Source: Cotesia glomerata (Eukaryota; Arthropoda; Insecta; Hymenoptera; Braconidae). Taken from it: 64,000 bases of DNA. The stretch lies in assembly GCF_020080835.1 (NCBI RefSeq), contig NC_058165.1, positions 13,761,961-13,825,960 of the forward strand. Direction: 5' to 3'. How positions within the stretch are numbered: position 1 is the stretch's first letter; each line of letters starts with the position of its first letter. Shown here piece after piece: positions 1 through 10,686 of the stretch. Below the pieces are notes generated by a model. It made no database searches and was not told where the DNA came from. It worked only from the letters and a program-made list of their open reading frames with translations. Made by a program: the position numbers and the translations under genes.

Positions 1-212
1 TTTTAGTGTAGATTTTTGAAGATTAAATTATTAGTTGCGAAAATATTTCTCAATTTAATTGTTAGCTAACGACTGGATTAATTAAGTAAAGTTTGACGTA
101 ATAATTTTCTGATATTAAATTTTGTAATAACTTTTATAAGTCAAAAATAAAAGTTAAGTAAAGTCAGAGTGTGTGTGAAGACCGTGCGGGTCATACGTGT
201 GTGAGTGTGTAC

Positions 213-614
213 GTTCTCTGCTTGTTGATGTTTTGCCGAGCCGAGAACTAGTGTGAGAGTATGTACATTCTCTACTTGTTGATGTTTTGCTGAGTAGAGT
301 AGTTCGTACAGTCTTAGAGCGTGAGGGTCCGGTGGACAGCGCGATTTAGTTAGAAACTGCGGTATAGACGCTCCATAAGAGGGTATCGTCAGGATTAAGA
401 ATTTTGATAGAGCGTGAGGGTCCGGTGGACAGCGCGATTTAGTTAGAAACTGCGGAAAAGACGCTCCATAAGAGGGTACCGTCAGGATTAAGATTTTTGG
501 CAACGTCCTCTGCTTGTTGATGGTTTGCCGGGTAGAGGACTAGCCGAGTTGTTGAGGCGTTAGTTAGTTGAGTTACTACTTTCTCTGCTTGTTGATGTTT
601 TGCCGAGCCGAGAA
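213..614 (+). repeat. Four copies of a 36-nt hairpin motif with changing stems
   Basis: Copies at about 213-248, 270-299, 505-540 and 581-614 share the core 'cttgttgatg(t/g)tttgc'. Each is bordered by an inverted repeat: GTTCTC/GAGAAC, CTCTAC/GTAGAG, GTCCTCT/AGAGGAC and TTCTC/GAGAA. The stem letters differ between copies but pairing is kept, which suggests selection on RNA or DNA secondary structure in an LTR transcript. Confidence 0.6.
316..501 (+). repeat. Two tandem copies of a 93-bp unit
   Basis: The unit starts 'agagcgtgagggtccggtgg' at 316 and again at 409. The copies differ at only a few positions. Related, more diverged units lie in the LTR-like repeat at 38.5-38.8 kb, which links the two loci. 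Confidence 0.85.
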
Positions 615-835
615 CCAGTAGTGTATAGCATTAAATTAGTTTTGTGTGATTAAGTGTAGGTGCGAGTGCACAAGTTGTTATTTTATTTTGTTGTTAATAA
701 ATTTTTGGTATCGTTGTTAAATAAAAATTTATTCATTTCAGATCACCTTCGTCCACTCTCTCTCCGTGTAGATAAGCTCAGCTCTGGCTCCGGTTCCAGG
801 AACCACGATTAAAAATCATGGTGGCGCACTTTTAT

Positions 836-1327
836 TAATTAATTTAGATTCATTTGTTAGTTTTATTATTTCAATTAATTTAATTGAAGGGACCAATTGA
901 ACGGAATAAAATACCCGTTATAATATTTGCAACTGACTGGAATTCTAACCTTTATAATTGTAATTTAATTGATATTATACTCCGAATGGAAATAATTTAT
1001 GAATTCAATTACATGGTACCGGGTAAAAAAGTAAATAGGAAATTACCCTCGTTATAGTATAAGCTATGAACCTTCCTTGGGAAGGCATATACTAAGAAGT
1101 CGTAAAAATCACGATGATTTGTTTTGATTCAATCTATAGAGAAGGATTTCCTTTGGGTAGCAATGATAAGTTAAATATGGCCCATAAACATCAGTGTAAA
1201 ATATGTTTTTAAGAAAGTTTGATTGGGCATCAAAAATCAGGTAATCCAGTTAATAATTCAATAAACGTTAGTATAAGAGGAGCAAACACAGTTACAGAGC
1301 ATTGCATAGATTTTATAATAATAATAA
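836..1327. other. AT-rich spacer, no feature seen
   Basis: No open frame, repeat or RNA motif recognised between the two LTR-like sequences. Confidence 0.5.
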
Positions 1328-2132
1328 TGTGACGGGTGGGCCTACCCTCCCGTCAATATTATGATATTCTATATATATTTTCTATAAATCGATGGGCCAA
1401 CTTGCCCACCTGAATTAGACACCGAATTTCCGTTGTATTTCTAGCCTGACTCTGGTTACCGAGAATCGCTGCTTGCACGTGTTGCTGAGGAGACGCTTTC
1501 TCATGGGAACCGAGCGAACCGGTACTCTAGCAAAGGGAACCGCTTTCGGCGCCTTGATACCATTTTCTGCTGACTAGGAAACTTGACGATAACCACCTAG
1601 TTCCTAAGGGCGGAATAATCTGAGTTCAACCGCGGAATAATACAAGTTCCGCGCAGTGATACAGGTCTTTAGCGGCATCCGCGACCGAGGTTACATAAAC
1701 CTGGGACCTCCAGGAGGAACGGCCACTTGTAAACAGTCAGTTGTTTAGTCTGTCCGAATCTATGTCGAGTCCGAGCTATCTTGCATCGTGATTAATCGTC
1801 TCCTAAGACTCTCATTCTCGTTGCTGTCCCATCTCTTTCTGTCTCAGTTATAGAATCAAAAGTATTGCATCAAATGGATTATTGTACTGGATTAGATTTG
1901 CTTTCATAAATAGAATTAGTTTGTAAAAGAGACTCTTAGGGCCATTTCGGGCAACTCCCATGCTTTGGGGACGCCCAATAAACAATTAGTACCGTAATTC
2001 ACGAGTATTCTTCATTCACTAAGCGACCCACCCTTTTATCAACATCTAAATATTTTTCAGTGAGACGCTGAGCTAGTCCGGAGGTCTGTTTACGTGACAG
2101 GTAAATAACCAGGTGTAGGCTCACACGTAACA
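1328..2132 (+). mobile_element. 5' LTR of a Ty3/gypsy element
   Basis: Begins TGTGAC and ends GTAACA (imperfect short inverted termini with TG...CA), about 805 bp. A TATA-like stretch lies near 1370, a polyadenylation motif AATAAA at 1977, and a primer-binding site begins 8 nt after the right end. Gag and pol follow in the same orientation. The matching 3' LTR is not seen because the element runs into the assembly gap at 6192. Confidence 0.7.
1977..1982 (+). terminator. LTR polyadenylation motif AATAAA
   Basis: AATAAA inside the LTR, about 150 bp before its right end, consistent with the R region of a retrotransposon transcript. Confidence 0.55.
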
Positions 2133-2139
2133 GAAAAAT

Positions 2140-2154
2140 TGGCGCCCAACGTGG
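2140..2154 (+). promoter_or_regulatory. Primer-binding site, tRNA-Lys type
   Basis: TGGCGCCCAACGTGG directly follows the LTR. This matches the well-known tRNA-Lys primer-binding sequence TGGCGCCC(A)ACG used by many gypsy elements and retroviruses. Confidence 0.8.
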
Positions 2155-2398
2155 TTGTCGCCCAGCTAAGTGAATTGAGTGAAGTGAATTGTGCGGAAAA
2201 TTTAGTGGTGAGTACCCAGAAATTGGAAGAACTGAGAACTCTAGGAAATACCCGGGTATAAAAGTAAGAATTATTGAAGAAATTGAAAAGTGAATTGAAA
2301 TAAAGACGATAATTGAAATTGAAAAGTGAATTGAAATAAAGAAGATAATTGAAATTGAAAAGTGAATTGAAAAAAAGAAGATAATCGAAAATGAAAAA

Positions 2399-2930
2399 GT
2401 GAATTGAAACAAGAAAAATAAGTGAAATAGTAAAAGTAATCCAGAAAAAGAAGAATTATTGAAAATAGGAAAAGTGAATTGAAACAAGAAAAATAAGTGA
2501 AATAGAAAAAGTAATCCAGAAAAAGAAGAATTATTGAAAATAGGAAAAGTGAATTGAAACAGGAAAAATAAGTGAAATAGAAAAAGTAATCCAGAAAAAA
2601 GAAGAATTATTGAAAATAGGAAAAGTGAATTGAAACAAGAAGAATAAGTGAAATAGAAAAAGTAATCCAGAAAAAGAAGAATTATTGAAAATAGGAAAAG
2701 TGAATTGAAACGAAAAAAATAAGTGAAATAGAAAAAGTAATCCAGAAAAAAGAAGAATTATTGAAAATAGGAAAAGTGAATTGAAACAAAAAAAATAAGT
2801 GAAATAGAAAAAGTAATCCAGAAAAAAAAGAAGAGTGATTGAAAATAGGAAAAGTGAATTGAAATAAGGAAAATAAGTGAAATAGAGAAAAGGAATCAAG
2901 AAAAAGAAGAATAATTGACATAGAAAAGTG
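2399..2930 (+). repeat. Seven tandem 75-78-bp purine-rich repeats in the gypsy leader
   Basis: The anchor 'gtgaattgaaa' recurs at 2399, 2474, 2549, 2625, 2700, 2776 and 2854. Units consist almost wholly of A and G on the plus strand, with the conserved block 'gtaatccagaaaaa'. They lie in the untranslated leader between primer site and gag. The long reverse-strand open frames here are low-complexity artefacts. Confidence 0.85.
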
Positions 2931-2990
2931 ATATAATAAGGAAAGTAATTGAAATAGGAAATTGATTGAAACAGGAAGAATTGAAGTAAA

Positions 2991-3341
2991 GTGCAATTAA
3001 GAAATAAGGTAACTGGAATAAGAAAAGTAATTAAAACAAGTGTCCCCGAAGAAATAAGGAATTCAGTAAAACAAGAAAATAAATTGAAAAAGAGAGAGAG
3101 AGGTCAAACAAGTGTCTCCAGAAAAGAGCGAAATAAAGAAATAGAAGCAGCTACTACAAGGAAGAGGAACACAAGCCACGCAGAGGATAAATTAACAGCC
3201 AGCAACAAAAGAACGCGTCATCAGCAGGGCTCCGAGGAAATAGGAAGGCCGACCAATCATTTTAGAGGGCACAGGGAAACAGTAAATGCAGATTACAATT
3301 CAATTGAGCATCTTGGCACTGAGGTAAGTCGCAAAAATTGA
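2991..3341 (+). CDS. Possible basic leader ORF upstream of gag (116 aa)
   Basis: A 116-codon open frame from an ATG at 2991, rich in Lys, Arg and Glu, with no recognised domain. Its 3' end overlaps by a few bases the open gag frame, which starts at 3328 in another frame, so a +1 shift would join them. A splice-donor-like GAG|GTAAGT lies at 3321-3329. It could be the N-terminal part of Gag after a mutation, a leader ORF, or chance translation of the purine-rich leader. I see no homology that decides. Confidence 0.35.
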   Translation: MQLRNKVTGIRKVIKTSVPEEIRNSVKQENKLKKRERGQTSVSRKERNKEIEAATTRKRNTSHAEDKLTASNKRTRHQQGSEEIGRPTNHFRGHRETVNADYNSIEHLGTEVSRKN

Positions 3342-3564
3342 TCATATAAAAGAATTCGGTGACGAGGATCGGCAGGCGTGGTTCGACGGGTGGCGCGATA
3401 ACGAATCACACAACTCCACCCCTAGTTCTGAAAATTCCGACATTACTCTTGACGACCTTTCATTTGACGCACTAATAAACGAACGGACATTAGAGAACGG
3501 TTCGACGAACGGTGTCCTAGACGACGAATCAGAAGAAGAATTATCAGGAGGACCAGCGACGACC

Positions 3565-4698
3565 ATGGTGGAGACAGAAGAAGCCCGGTTGAAGCGCATC
3601 ATATCACTCACGAGACACATCCCAGTATTTTCAGGAGAAGGTGATGTCGAACCATTTATCGACGCCATTGAATACTGTACCCCTAGGCTAAAGGATGGGG
3701 ATGAAGAAACCTTCATTTTTGAATTAGCGTCTAGACTTTCAGGCGTTGCAGTAGGCAGCATGAGGACAGTCATGAAGACAGCTCGGACAATTGACGCAGT
3801 CATAGAAAAATTACGACAAAATTTTGGGCGTACCGAAGACTTCTTCGCAATATTAACTCGAGTAACAAAATTATTGCAGGAGGACAATGAGAGCGTAGCA
3901 AGATTCGGGGCACGTTTAGAAAGTATGAGAAGTCAGGCAGCTAACAAAATCGACAGGAGTACACTTACAGCGGACCAAAAACAATATCGAAATAATGATT
4001 TAAATGGAGCGGCCCTGGAAACATTTATTGTAGGTCTCACACCGCAGCTATCATTTGCAGTTTCCACCCAGAAACCTAGGAACCTTACAGATTCATTGAA
4101 AGTGGCATTGGAAGCCGAGATCCAGAGTGAAAAAACGGAGGCAATAAATAAATTAAGAGAGGACAGAGTTCGCCGCAGAGAGAGAGACCACGCTAGAATC
4201 AGGTTGGCAACATACGGGGAAGAATTGCAGGTCGAGGAGTCAACGAAGAAATCCAACAGGGAACCAGTCGGAGAGGAACCACTAGTATTCACCGTTACGA
4301 ACGATGCAGCTAATATTGACCAAGGTGGCCCAAAATGTTATGGATGCGGAGAGCCAGGACATTTTATACGTAATTGTCCAGATCAAAATGGGAGACGGCA
4401 GCAAGTACGGCGAGGAGCACACAACCTTCGAGGAACCGGACAACGGTGCAAGAACAACAACCACGATAATGCCAGTAATTTCGATAACAGGAGGTCGTAT
4501 GGTAACAATTACTATGTCAATAATAATCAAGCCAGTCAAGGATATCAAGGTAACTACAGGGGAAAAGGAAGAGGCAACAATTATCAGAACAGAAGAAATC
4601 AATGGCAGCAACAACCAGTAGACAACCGAAGAGATGGATCAACGACCACAACAAAGACAGTATCAACAGAACCAAGGTCAACAAGAACAAATGTATAA
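3565..4698 (+). CDS. gag: Gag polyprotein of Ty3/gypsy element
   Basis: 377 codons from ATG 3565; the same frame stays open upstream to 3328 and reads as an acidic, coding-like stretch, so the true start may be earlier. Capsid-like helical region at residues about 1-200, a charged Arg/Glu linker at 185-240, one CCHC zinc knuckle (CYGCGEPGHFIRNC, residues about 258-271), then an Asn/Gln/Arg-rich tail. Gag forms the particle and binds the element RNA. It ends in TAA at 4696, after which the same frame stays open into protease and reverse transcriptase. No internal stop or frameshift is visible. Confidence 0.8.
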   Translation: MVETEEARLKRIISLTRHIPVFSGEGDVEPFIDAIEYCTPRLKDGDEETFIFELASRLSGVAVGSMRTVMKTARTIDAVIEKLRQNFGRTEDFFAILTRVTKLLQEDNESVARFGARLESMRSQAANKIDRSTLTADQKQYRNNDLNGAALETFIVGLTPQLSFAVSTQKPRNLTDSLKVALEAEIQSEKTEAINKLREDRVRRRERDHARIRLATYGEELQVEESTKKSNREPVGEEPLVFTVTNDAANIDQGGPKCYGCGEPGHFIRNCPDQNGRRQQVRRGAHNLRGTGQRCKNNNHDNASNFDNRRSYGNNYYVNNNQASQGYQGNYRGKGRGNNYQNRRNQWQQQPVDNRRDGSTTTTKTVSTEPRSTRTNV

Positions 4699-6191
4699 CA
4701 CAAGCCATTTAAACTAGAGAAGGCCGGGGCAGCAATATCCCCCGCTGAAACGGCCGACTCAAAAACCTCGAAAAACAGCGAACGTAAGCTAAGAGAGAAA
4801 AATATTAAACTATATGGGAAAATACATACAAAAATAAAATTCAATGCGAAGGAATTTAAGGGTGGAAAAGCAACATTTTTAATAGACACTGGGGCAGAAA
4901 TAAACCTTATTAGGGACAGCACGCTGGGAACAGAGGCAAAAATCGACCGATCAAAGAGAACGAGACTCCAAGGAATCACATCAGAAGCAGTTATAAGTTT
5001 AGGACAGGTGAAATTAGAAATCGAAGGCCGAACAACCATCTTCGATATCGTAGGGGATGAATTCAACCTAAAACAAGACGGAATCCTGGGGTTACCCTTC
5101 TTGGGAGAGCAAGAAGTGAAGATCGACTTCAAAAACAAAAATTTATCTCTTGGCAATAAAAACTTCAAATTCCAAGAAGAGATCATCAGAATACTTAGGA
5201 GATGCGCGCATCTGGTACATGTCAAGGTGATCAATGCTGAAAAAGAGGGGTACATTCCGCGATGCGACATAGCACCTGGCGTTTATCTAGGAGATGCAGT
5301 CGTGGCTGTCAACAACGGGGTAGCATGCATGTATGCTTACAACACAACAGATGAGGAACAGATATTTACAGTGCCGTACCTGGAGGTTGAAAAATTTGAA
5401 GAGAAATTAAACGAAGCAACGATACATAGCCTTTACGAGGAAGGTGCGAATGAGGAGACGAGGCAAGAACGAGCACACAAAATACTTGAGATTATACCAA
5501 CAGAACACCTTGGGGAGGAAGAATTAGAAATGGTACGTCAAAATATTTGGTACGAGCCTGACATATACATACTACCTGGGGAGAAACTTCAAGCAGCAAA
5601 AGTACCACAACACAGAATACGGACGACTGACGATATCCCAATAAATGTTAAACAATACCGAATGCCTCATAATTTAAAAAACGAACTAAAATCACAAATA
5701 CAAGGCATGCTGGACGCCGATATAATCGAACCTTCCGATTCACCATATAGTTCGCCTGTATGGATTGTGCCCAAGAAACCAAAACCTGACGGATCAAAAA
5801 ATTGGAGGCTGGTGATAGATTTTCGCAAATTAAATGACAAAACAATTCCGAACTCATACCCGCTACCTGATATTCGAGACATACTTGACCAACTTGGTGG
5901 CGCTACGTATTTTTCGGTTTTCGATCTCGACTCAGGATTTCATCAGATTCCATTGGCAGAAGAAGATAAACATAAAACAGCATTCTCGGTTCCAATGGGT
6001 CACTATCATTATAAAAGAATGGCAATGGGACTTAAAGGAGCTCCACCAACATTCCAGGGTACCATGGAGTGCGTGTTATCAGGCTTACAAGGGGAGTTAT
6101 TATTCGTATACATGGACGATGGAGTAATATATGGAAGATCGCTGGAGGAGCATCGCCAGAAATATGAAAGGTTTGCTGACAGATTGAAGAA
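4699..6191 (+). CDS. pol: Pol (protease-reverse transcriptase), cut by assembly gap
   Basis: Open in the same frame as gag, straight after the single TAA at 4696-4698, until the gap at 6192. Order: aspartic protease with LIDTGAEINLI at about 4885-4917, a connecting region with a GVYLG block shared with the second gypsy element (23.5-28.7 kb), then reverse transcriptase: the 'SSPVWIVPKK' and 'YPLPDIRDILDQL' motifs and the catalytic box FVYMDDG with YMDD at 6109-6120. RNase H and integrase are missing behind the gap. Both gypsy elements resemble the insect mdg4/17.6 group; no env-like frame is present. Confidence 0.85.
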
Positions 6192-6291
6192 NNNNNNNNN
6201 NNNNNNNNNNNNNNNNNNNNNNNNNNNNNNNNNNNNNNNNNNNNNNNNNNNNNNNNNNNNNNNNNNNNNNNNNNNNNNNNNNNNNNNNNNN
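6192..6291. other. Assembly gap (100 N)
   Basis: Exactly 100 N, hence of unknown true size. Gypsy sequence enters on the left; unrelated AT-rich sequence leaves on the right. Confidence 0.99.
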
Positions 6292-6321
6292 TATGTAATA
6301 TAACGCAGGATGTTGCCGCGA

Positions 6322-6965
6322 TTGTGTCTACAGTTCTTGACGGATCTAGATGAAATTTGTTACACATATTCTATAGATAATAACCTTGGATGAGTTCGAA
6401 GATGAGTGAATTCCATCAATAAGTTTAGAAATGGCAGCTCTTTAAAATTATCAAAATAGTGAAAATCACGTTTTCGGTTACTTCATTGATGTATAACTTT
6501 TGATTGAAAAGAGATACCTAATTTGTAACAAATTCATGTGAAAGCTCATGAAATTACCTTTAATTTGACGAATATAACATTGACATTTTGACTATTTTTA
6601 GTTATTTTATCAAAGTTAAGAGTTCTATTGAACCATTTTCAGGCAATGTATAGTGCAACCGACTTATGAATGTTATTCTGTTGAGAATTCTCAACAGATC
6701 CTAATGAAATTTAGTATACAAATTCTTTACACAATTAGCTTGCATGAGCATTAAAATGAGTGAAATCCTTCGTTTAGTTTAGAAATAGTAGCTCTTCAAA
6801 ATGATCAAAATAGTAAAAATTACGTTTCCGGTGACTTTATTTATGTATAACTTTTAATAGCAAAAAGATAACTGATTTTTGATAAATTCATGTAAAAGCT
6901 TACAAAATTACTTCTAATTTGACGTATACAACGTTAATTTTTTGACAATTATTAGTTATTTTATC
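6322..6965. repeat. Two diverged direct copies of a ~320-bp unit, offset ~353 bp
   Basis: Copy 1 (about 6322-6640) and copy 2 (about 6675-6965) share in the same order 'gatgaaattt', 'tttagaaat(g/a)g(c/t)agctctt', 'aaaat(c/t)acgttt(t/c)cgg' and 'tatgtataactttt'. Heavily diverged, AT-rich, non-coding. 6966-7245 is further AT-rich DNA without recognised features. Confidence 0.6.
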
Positions 6966-7111
6966 GGTTATTCACCACAAAAAAATTATTAAAATTACAA
7001 AAATTATAAAAATTGTGATTTTTGTAATTTTACTTCTGAACAACTTTTGATTGAAAAACGATAGCTCAATTTTAAAACTTTCACTTTAAAGTTGGTTAAT
7101 TTCTCTTTAAT

Positions 7112-7117
7112 TTATTT
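7112..7117 (-). terminator. Candidate polyadenylation signal of the RPA-like gene
   Basis: AATAAA on the minus strand about 130 nt downstream of the TAG. The hexamer is common by chance in AT-rich DNA. Confidence 0.3.
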
Positions 7118-7245
7118 TTGAAAAATTTAATTTTTTGACAATTTTGTAAATATCAATATCAATAATATTTCAAATCAGGAATTCAGGAACAAAACGAATA
7201 AATATAACGTCATAAATGTGTAAAGTAAGTAATCATAGCTAATCA

Positions 7246-8653
7246 CTACGATTTTTTTTTCCCGCCGCTGCCAAATCCAGTTGTAGTCTGTTTGTTAGTA
7301 ACCATTTCGACACTTATTTCCATATTGGCCAATAATAACTCAGGTATACTCATTTTTGAACCATCGTCAATTTTGGAGATGTCCTCAATGCTAGTAACCT
7401 CAATCATCGCAATCCCTATGATATAAAGCGTAAATAAAAAAAATTATAATAAACAATTGTTCTTAGGAAAGAGAAAAAATATTTTACTAATAAATATTGT
7501 TAATATTTTAAATTAAAAAATTGTTGAATGGAAGGTAGTAGATCAGTTAATTGTGACTAAAATTCAATTGTTAAAAAATATTCTAATTAATTAATTTAAT
7601 AAATTAGATTGAATATTTAAATTAACCTCTCAAAATTTTGAGTGTTTCGGATACTTCAACTGGCTCTCCTTTTAGGAATGGACTGATAAAGTTGTCAGTG
7701 AAATTAATTATTTTAATTTCCAACTTATATTTGTTTTTGTTTGCAATTGATCCAACGCAAGAATCTCTCGCGAAGTCTTTTCCCCGTATTCTAGCGATGT
7801 TCAGTTGAGTTTTTATATATCCTTGGACACCTATAAGATAAAAAAATTAATTATCTCCAATGAAATTTTAATTCTTCTTAAGTTAAAATAATATAAGTTG
7901 TATATACGAATTTTTTTGTTAATGCAACCATCACAATTTTCAATTTCAACAAGAGGTAGGGATTGCTTTTCTTGAGAAACTGGTCTAGACGCAACTTTTC
8001 TAATAACGTTGACTTGAGTGTTTGATTGGATGAACAATTCAATTTCAACGGTGCTGTAATTGTAATATAAATTTTTTCCAATGAATTTTGAAAAAGCTCC
8101 GTCAATATGCACGATCTATAAAAAAAATTAATTAATATTTTAACAATTATTTAGCAACTAATTAATAATATTAGCGGGTAGTAAAATTTCATTACAGCAT
8201 TATTTGTAATTTTGTCCGTGACACGATCAATTTCATCACTCCACACACTCACTTGGACTGACTCTTGGTCATCATTTGATAAAACGAATTTGAAAACAAA
8301 TGATACCTCGTTGGTTTCTTGATTTACGTGTCTTCTAGTAGGAAAAATTCTAACAACTCTTCCAACAATTTCGCTAATATAAATATTAATGATATTTATT
8401 AATTTTTTTTAATTGGTTATTTGCATAATTATTAATAATTTACTCACATAGTTGATGAAGAAGGTTTGAGTGATTTTATGAACTCAGATGATGATAATTC
8501 AATGGGTGACTCCTCGGGTGGTTCTTGGTTCCCATCATCGACTTGGCTAGAGTCATTGTTATTGTTCTCTTGTCTCTCAAGCAAATCTGCAACAGAACTC
8601 AATGATTCTTTAGGGTTATTATCTGAATTAAGATTTTTTTTTGGTTTTGTCAT
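7246..8653 (-). CDS. RPA70-like single-strand DNA binding OB-fold protein, 5 exons
   Basis: Exons on the minus strand: 8653-8448, 8373-8196, 8115-7908, 7830-7627, 7415-7246. All four introns are short GT-AG introns, and the summed coding length (966 nt) gives an uninterrupted 321-residue frame ending in TAG at 7246-7248. Residues about 1-65 are polar and acidic. Residues about 70-165 resemble OB fold DBD-A of replication protein A 70: 'GRVVRIFPTR', the 'VSVWSDEIDR' strand, and 'YSTVEIELFIQSNTQVNVI' matching the family pattern YEMTFxNET. A second, more diverged OB-like region starts near residue 175 ('LPLVEIENC'). RPA70 is usually about 600 residues; the N-terminal interaction domain and the zinc-bearing DBD-C are absent. 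It may be a host RPA paralogue or an RPA ORF of a Helitron/Helentron; such elements carry RPA-like genes. No Rep/helicase lies next to it. Confidence 0.75.
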
Positions 8654-8714
8654 AATTATTTTTTCAATCACAAAGTAAATCTATATTTTATTGCAAATTG
8701 TTTCCTTTTAATTA

Positions 8715-8722
8715 TATTTATA
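8715..8722 (-). promoter_or_regulatory. TATA box of the RPA-like gene
   Basis: TATAAATA on the minus strand, 62 bp upstream of the ATG, which would leave a 5' UTR of about 30 nt. A canonical motif at a fitting distance supports the chosen start at 8653. Confidence 0.5.
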
Positions 8723-8932
8723 AGAGAGATTTTATTGATTTGTTTACGTCGTTTGAGTTTAGATAGTCAGTTGTTTGTTAATCCTAGTAACCTCGTTTGC
8801 TGATTTTATTTTTATTCGAAATTTAAAAAATTATTTTGTTATTGATGAATAAAAATTTAATATAAAGAAATAAAATAATATACAATTTTTTAAACGAAGT
8901 ATTTAAGAAATCATTGAAAATTATTAATTTTT

Positions 8933-9260
8933 AACTTCCCGGTAAGAAAAATTGAGAATTTTTTTAAATTCAGGAAGTTATTGGTTTTACCCCGTTTTGC
9001 GAAAATCGAGTTTTCATCAGATCTCGACGTTTTGAGGTCCTAGAAAGCTGTCCTGACTACTCCCGCGATGGTGTCCGTGTGACTGAATAAAAACTAATCC
9101 ACTCTTAAACTTGAAAAATCATGTCGATTGCCACGAGTCTCGTCAAAATCGATTGATTCGTTCGGGAGTTATAAAAACGTCATAAGTGCAATTTGGAGCG
9201 CTTAGATATGGAATTAGCGGGAGGTTATAGGAATGACCTTTAGGGTCAGCCGTTTTCTAG
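8933..9260 (+). repeat. Dispersed repeat, copy A (internally deleted, no microsatellite)
   Basis: Contains 'gttttcatcagatctcgacg', a 'ggtcctagaaagct' block and the right-end block 'aaacgtcataagtgcaattt ... gacctttagggtcagccgttt'. It jumps from the position where other copies carry the microsatellite directly into the right half. Other copies: 9978-10640, 42531-42760, 43380-43490 and 63286-64000. 8723-8932 and 9261-9977 show only AT-rich non-coding DNA. Confidence 0.75.
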
Positions 9261-9977
9261 ATTTTTTCTAACAACTTTAACAGGAAATTAAGTTAAAATT
9301 TTTTAAGCAAATGTTAAAATTTACAATCACCGATCTAATTACTACAAGTGTTAATCGATACTTAGAAATTACGGATATTTTTAACCTTTCTAAATGTTTT
9401 TCAATATATTGTAGATTGAAAACAAGTATTTATTTTCAATTTTTTGAATTTTATAATATAAGTTATTGATCAATTAATATTTTCACTGCATATACTGTAA
9501 TTAGTTTACTTACCGATTCTTCTGTGTGCGTATCTATTTATTCACTTTATCTCAACTTTTAACACATTTTGTTTTATTTGTACAAAAATTAAAAAAAAAA
9601 CGAAAATTTTTAGTAGTTATTTTTGGTATTGATTTAGAATTTCGAATTATCGTATGTTTTTAAATTTTCCATTATTTTCGAAATTACAAGTATATTAAAA
9701 CTTAAATTCTATGATCAGTTCTTCAGGTTTAATTTTGCTATCTTGGGTATTTTTATATTGATTGCACAAAATGATTTAATAGAATAGTCTGGAGTATCCA
9801 TTGAAAATAAACAACTATGATGAAATAACAGAAAAATATAAGAGTTTTTTTCTGCAAGCTTTACATGGTTAATTCTCTGTGAAAGAAGAAAATGAAAAAT
9901 AATAGTATATTAGAGTATAATTATATTAATATTTGTTTTCTTTCTCATAATAGATATTATAGTTTGCTTTGTTGATT

Positions 9978-10640
<663 letters not shown>

Positions 10641-10641
10641 A

Positions 10642-10649
10642 TACAATTA

Positions 10650-10686
<37 letters not shown>

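Larger units (their letters stand above)
1..835 (+). repeat. 3' part of an LTR-like repeat, family also present at 36.6-39.0 kb
   Basis: GC-richer than its surroundings and built of internal repeats. It shares blocks with 38440-38985: a 'gtgagggtccgg' block, a 'tagaaactgcggtatagacgctcc' type block, and an end of the form 'ggttc(c/t)(a/g)gaa...' followed by 'ggtggcgc' or 'agtggcgc' and AT-rich sequence. The TGGCGC at the end resembles the start of a primer-binding site, so this is probably the 3' end of a long LTR or a solo LTR. The left end is outside the window. I see no coding potential. Confidence 0.5.

Noticed and set aside
141..503. 120-residue minus-strand frame with repeated 'QFLTKSRCPPDPHAL'
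   Set aside because: It is the translation of the 93-bp tandem DNA repeat of the LTR-like region; no start context or domain.
1999..2996. Minus-strand frames rich in Phe, Leu and Ile
   Set aside because: Reverse complement of the purine-rich leader repeats; low complexity.
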